Assembly: GCA_002280875.1 (NCBI GenBank)
Contig: NCEV01000012.1
Coordinates: forward strand, 1-41,921
Direction of reading: 5' to 3'
Source of the DNA: Caulobacter sp. 32-67-35
GTDB taxonomy: Bacteria; Pseudomonadota; Alphaproteobacteria; Caulobacterales; Caulobacteraceae
Length of the DNA stretch: 41,921 bases
Shown here: piece by piece, positions 38,417-41,921 of the stretch
How positions within the stretch are numbered: the first letter of the stretch is position 1
Layout: every line of letters starts with the position of its first letter
Made by a program: the position numbers and the translations under genes
Notes under the pieces: generated by a model
The model's input: only the letters and a program-made list of their open reading frames with translations
What the model was told of the DNA's origin: nothing
Databases searched by the model: none

Positions 38417-40705
38417 ATGATCCTCGTCCGATCCGTCGCCGCCCTGGCGTCCGCCATCGCGCTCGTCGCCGCCGTACCGGCGCTGGCAGACCCTGTGGCC
38501 CTGACGCCGATGCCGGCCAAGCTCTCGACTGCAGAGGGCGTTTTTCCGCTGACCGCCAAGACCCGGATCTTCGTCGCCAAGGGCGATATCGAGGCCAGGG
38601 GCGTCGCTGCCCAGCTTTCTGATCTTCTGTTCCGCGCCCGAGGCCTGAAGCCCGTCGTCGTCGAAGGCGCGCCCTCCGCCGGCGAGGCCGCCATCGTCCT
38701 GGCGCGCGGCGGCGCGACAGGCGAGGGCTACGCTCTGCAATCTGGTCCGTCCGGCGTGACCATCACCGCCGCCAAGCGCGCGGGTCTGTTCTATGGCGCC
38801 ATGACCCTCTGGCAGCTGGCCACGCAGGAGGCGGGCAAGGGGCCGGCCGATCTGCCCTCTGTCGCCATTGAGGATGCGCCGCGCTTTGGCTGGCGCGGCC
38901 TGATGATCGACAGCGCCCGTCACGTCCAGTCGGTCGAGACCCTGCGCGGCATCATCGACGCCATGGCGGTCCACAAGCTCAACACCTTCCACTGGCACCT
39001 GGTCGATGACCAGGGCTGGCGGCTGGAGATCAAGAAGTATCCCAAGCTGACCGAAGTGGGCGCCTGGCGCACCCCGGCCGGCGCGGCGGGCAGGGATCCG
39101 AAGACCGGCAAGGCTATCCGCTATGGCGGTTTCTACACTCAGGACGAGGTGCGCGAACTGGTCGCCTACGCCGCCGCCCGCAATGTCACCATCGTGCCCG
39201 AGATCGAAATGCCGGGACACGCCCTGGCCCCGATCGTCGCCTATCCCCACCTGGGCGTGAACCCGAATCCGCCGGCCATCGACCGCAACAACTGGGGCAT
39301 TTTCCCCTGGCTCTACAATCTCGACGACAGCACCTTCGCCTTCCTGAACGACGTGCTGGACGAGGTCATGGACCTCTTCCCCAGCGACTACATCCACGTC
39401 GGCGGCGACGAGGCCGTGAAGGACCAGTGGAAGGCTTCGCCCAAGATTCAGGCCCAGATCAAGGCCCTGGGCCTGAAGGATGAGCACGAAGCCCAGAGCT
39501 ACTTCATCCAGCGTATCGGCAAGCATCTGGACAAGCGCGGTCGGCGCCTGATCGGCTGGGACGAGATCCTCGAAGGCGGTCTGGCCCCCAATGCTACCGT
39601 GATGTCCTGGCGCGGTCTGGAGGGCGCGATCGCCGCCGCCAAGCTGGGCCACGACACGGTGCTGTCGCCCTGGCCGCTGATGTATCTGGACAACCGCCAG
39701 AGCGCCTCGCCCGACGAGCCTCCGGGCCGGGGTCGCGTGGTCAGCCTCAAGGACGTCTACGACTTCGACCCGGCCCCCAAGGAAATGACCGAGGTCGAGC
39801 GCAAGCACGTCATCGGCCTGCAGGGCAACGCCTGGACCGAGCACATGCGCACCGACGTGCGGCTGGAGCGCATGATCTTCCCGCGCCTGGTCGCCGTGGC
39901 CGAGCGGGGCTGGTCGCCACAGACCACGACCGACTGGGCTGACTTCAATCGCCGCATGCCGGCCGAGTTCGCGCGCCTGGACGCCTTGGGCGTGGCCTAT
40001 GACGCGGTTCCCTTCGAGCCCCAGGCCAAGCTGTCGCCCGGAGAGGGCGGCAAGGTCGATGTCGCCTTGGCCTCCAGTCTGGCTATCGGCGAGATCCGCT
40101 ACACGGTCGGCGGGGCCGAGCCGACGACGGGTTCGAACCTCTATGAGAAACCTCTCGCCCTGGCGGCGAACGACAAGCTTCGTGCACGGACGTTTGTTGA
40201 CGGCCGGCCGCTGGGCCGCGTTCGAGATCTCAGCGTCAACCCGGATTCCCTGCTCACCCGCACAGGCCACCAGCTGAAAGCGTGCAGCGACAAGCTGACC
40301 CTGTTGCTGGAAGACGACGCCCCGGTCCAGGGTGACCGCGCCGTGTTCCACGTCGATATCATGAACCCCTGCTGGATCTGGGAGGGGGCAGACCTGGCGA
40401 AGGGCGCGACCCTGACCGCCCGCATCGGCCAGGCGCCGTTCAACTTTCAGATCGGCGCCGATCGCGAGAAGATTCCGCTGCGCGCGCCGGCTACGCCCGA
40501 GGGTGAGCTGGAGGTGCTGCTGGGCTGCGAGGGTGAGCGCATCGCCGCCATCCCGCTGGGCAAGGCCGTCCGCGAGCCAGCCCTGTCGACAATCAGCGGC
40601 AAGATCCCTGCGCGCCCGGGCAAGCACGACCTGTGCCTGATGTTCACCTCCAAGAGCGTCGACCCGACCTTCGCCATCGATCGCGTCACGCTCAAGTCGA
40701 ACTAG
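38417..40705 (+). CDS. hex: Secreted GH20 beta-N-acetylhexosaminidase
   Basis: 762 residues. A Sec signal peptide ends near VPALA|DPV (about residue 24). A GH20b domain covers about 30-155 and the GH20 catalytic barrel about 160-510. The catalytic pair is D331-E332 in HVGGDEAVKDQW, and HWHLVDDQGW and EIEMPGH line the sugar site. A C-terminal segment from about 535 (EGGKVDVALASSLAIGEIRY onward) is the beta-sandwich tail seen in chitobiases. It removes terminal GlcNAc from chitin oligosaccharides in the periplasm by substrate-assisted catalysis. The ATG at 38417 follows GGGAG by seven bases. It lies between the GlcNAc receptor and the PTS gene, whose GTG starts 20 nt after the stop. Confidence 0.93.
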   Translation: MILVRSVAALASAIALVAAVPALADPVALTPMPAKLSTAEGVFPLTAKTRIFVAKGDIEARGVAAQLSDLLFRARGLKPVVVEGAPSAGEAAIVLARGGATGEGYALQSGPSGVTITAAKRAGLFYGAMTLWQLATQEAGKGPADLPSVAIEDAPRFGWRGLMIDSARHVQSVETLRGIIDAMAVHKLNTFHWHLVDDQGWRLEIKKYPKLTEVGAWRTPAGAAGRDPKTGKAIRYGGFYTQDEVRELVAYAAARNVTIVPEIEMPGHALAPIVAYPHLGVNPNPPAIDRNNWGIFPWLYNLDDSTFAFLNDVLDEVMDLFPSDYIHVGGDEAVKDQWKASPKIQAQIKALGLKDEHEAQSYFIQRIGKHLDKRGRRLIGWDEILEGGLAPNATVMSWRGLEGAIAAAKLGHDTVLSPWPLMYLDNRQSASPDEPPGRGRVVSLKDVYDFDPAPKEMTEVERKHVIGLQGNAWTEHMRTDVRLERMIFPRLVAVAERGWSPQTTTDWADFNRRMPAEFARLDALGVAYDAVPFEPQAKLSPGEGGKVDVALASSLAIGEIRYTVGGAEPTTGSNLYEKPLALAANDKLRARTFVDGRPLGRVRDLSVNPDSLLTRTGHQLKACSDKLTLLLEDDAPVQGDRAVFHVDIMNPCWIWEGADLAKGATLTARIGQAPFNFQIGADREKIPLRAPATPEGELEVLLGCEGERIAAIPLGKAVREPALSTISGKIPARPGKHDLCLMFTSKSVDPTFAIDRVTLKSN

Positions 40706-40725
40706 CTTTTCGAGAGAGTAGCCCC

Positions 40726-41921
40726 GTGTCCAATCTCGTTCTCTCCGCGCCGCTGAAGGGCTGGATCGCGCCGCTCGACGAGACGCCCGACGCTGTGTTC
40801 GCCGAGCGCATGCTGGGTGACGGTCTGGCCATCGACCCGACGGGCTCGATGCTGCACGCGCCTTGCGACGCGGTGGTGATGACGGTGCATCGGGCGCGCC
40901 ACGCGGTTACCCTGCGGGCCGCCAACGGCGCCGAGATCCTCATGCATCTGGGTCTGGAGACTGTGGCGCTGGAGGGGGCGGGTTTCGAGGTGCAGGTCCG
41001 CGAGGGCCAGAGCGTCAAGGCCGGCGACCCGCTGATCGCTTTCGATCTCGATTTTCTGGCCCGGAATGTCCGAAGCCTGATGACGCCGATTGTCATCACC
41101 AACCTGGACGCCTTCCAGATTGTGCGTCGCCAGCAGGATCAGCTGGCGGAGGTCGGCGATGTCCTGATGGAGCTGTCACCGATCGGCGGCCCCGCCGCAC
41201 CCCTGGCGGTCGCGGGGCGCGAGATCAGGCGTGAGGTCGTCGTGCCCCTGGTCCACGGCATCCACGCCCGTCCCGCCGCCCGTATCGCCGAGATCGCGCG
41301 CCGCTTCGCCGCCGACGTGGCTCTGGTGGCGGTCAATCGTCGGGCCAGCGCCAAGAGCCCGGTGGGTGTGATGTCCTTGGCGATCCGCCATGGCGACACG
41401 ATCACCATCGCCGCCAGCGGTCTCGACGCGGATTTCGCCATCGCGGCGATCGCCGAACTGATCGAAGGGGGCATGGGCGAGGGCGGTCCCGTCGCCGCAC
41501 CGGTTGCTCCCGCGCCGACCGAGCCGGTCATCGAGGCTGGGCCCGCCAGGCTGCCCAAGGATCGGGTGCTGAAAGGCGTGCTGGCCGCACCGGGCCTGGC
41601 CATCGGCAAGGCCGTGCGACTGTCGTCTTCCGAGATCATCGTCCGCGAGGCCGGGGAGGGCGTCGCGATCGAGCATGCCGCCTTGACGCAAGCGCTGGCC
41701 AAGGTGCGCGGCCGACTGGAGACGGCCGCGTCCCAAGAAAGCGCCAAGGGGGGCGACAAGGCGCGCAAGGCGATCCTGGGCGCCCACCTGGCCTTCCTCG
41801 AAGATCCCGAACTGTCGGCCGGAGCCCGCGCCCTGATCGATCAGGGCAAGAGCGCCGGCTTTGCCTGGCGCAAGGCGGTCGGCGGCTATGTCGACGCGCT
41901 GCGTGGTCTGGGCGACCGCCG
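40726..41921 (+). CDS. PTS EIIA-HPr-EI fusion protein for N-acetylglucosamine (3' end outside window)
   Basis: GTG start at 40726, with GAGAGAG seven bases upstream; at least 398 residues are present. Residues about 1-150 are a glucose-type EIIA with the two active-site histidines H59 (RARHAVTL) and H74 (ILMHLGLETV). Residues about 168-250 are HPr with phosphorylated H180 in HGIHARPAARI and the regulatory-serine position S211. After a proline-rich linker, enzyme I begins near residue 280 (VLKGVLAAPGLAIGKAV). It carries phosphate from PEP to a membrane EIIBC, which should be encoded downstream, and yields GlcNAc-6-P for NagA. It probably shares a transcript with hex. Confidence 0.92.
   Translation, partial: MSNLVLSAPLKGWIAPLDETPDAVFAERMLGDGLAIDPTGSMLHAPCDAVVMTVHRARHAVTLRAANGAEILMHLGLETVALEGAGFEVQVREGQSVKAGDPLIAFDLDFLARNVRSLMTPIVITNLDAFQIVRRQQDQLAEVGDVLMELSPIGGPAAPLAVAGREIRREVVVPLVHGIHARPAARIAEIARRFAADVALVAVNRRASAKSPVGVMSLAIRHGDTITIAASGLDADFAIAAIAELIEGGMGEGGPVAAPVAPAPTEPVIEAGPARLPKDRVLKGVLAAPGLAIGKAVRLSSSEIIVREAGEGVAIEHAALTQALAKVRGRLETAASQESAKGGDKARKAILGAHLAFLEDPELSAGARALIDQGKSAGFAWRKAVGGYVDALRGLGDR

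Noticed and set aside
1-41921. CRISPR arrays, prophage, insertion sequences or integration sites
   Set aside because: No regularly spaced direct repeats, transposase, integrase or phage structural genes were seen. Gene content and composition are uniform.

Overview
The window is high-GC, gene-dense alphaproteobacterial chromosome and looks like Caulobacter or a very close relative. The evidence is a 12-gene chemotaxis operon that includes the Caulobacter-type accessory genes cheU and cheE, two long TonB-dependent receptors around an N-acetylglucosamine (nag) operon, a candidate CtrA box (TTAA-N7-TTAA), and many TGATG/ATGA stop-start overlaps. No rRNA, tRNA, CRISPR array, transposase or integrase was recognised.

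Region 1 (1-8.9 kb) is housekeeping and transport. On the minus strand lie a truncated acyl-CoA thioesterase-like gene, a Zur-type Fur regulator, and a polyamine pair (a deoxyhypusine-synthase-like enzyme and an ornithine/lysine decarboxylase). On the plus strand are phnCDE, an ABC importer of the phosphonate type, and a CNNM/CBS/CorC-domain protein that seems to have lost about 80 internal residues. A minus-strand SUKH (SMI1/KNR4) protein follows.

Region 2 (8.9-10 kb) is about 1.1 kb without a credible gene. It holds three structured repeats: a 147-bp long inverted repeat, a GTCATCCCGG-type palindrome (a second copy lies at 964-1055), and a cluster of GC-rich hairpins.

Region 3 (10-16.9 kb) has a glycosyltransferase coupled by TGATG to an LpxH-like metallophosphoesterase, a TetR regulator, a Tat-exported PLP aminotransferase, an APC amino-acid permease and an acyl-CoA dehydrogenase.

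Region 4 (16.9-29.2 kb) is chemotaxis. A soluble globin-coupled methyl-accepting protein sits behind a candidate CtrA box. A small periplasmic protein resembling a lone TonB C-terminal domain lies on the minus strand. The operon mcpA-cheX-cheY1-cheA-cheW-cheR-cheB-cheY2-cheD-cheU-cheY3-cheE follows. CheY3 carries an arginine-rich extension and a C-terminal tail that resembles the CheY-binding N-terminus of FliM.

Region 5 (29.2 kb to the end) handles chitin and N-acetylglucosamine. Its genes are a TonB receptor behind LacI-type operators; the minus-strand operon nagR-nagB(II)-nagA; a divergent second TonB receptor; a secreted GH20 hexosaminidase; and the start of a fused PTS EIIA-HPr-EI protein that runs off the window. 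The implied route is uptake of chitin oligosaccharides through the outer membrane, cleavage to GlcNAc in the periplasm, PTS uptake to GlcNAc-6-P, deacetylation by NagA, and deamination by the SIS-type NagB to fructose-6-P.
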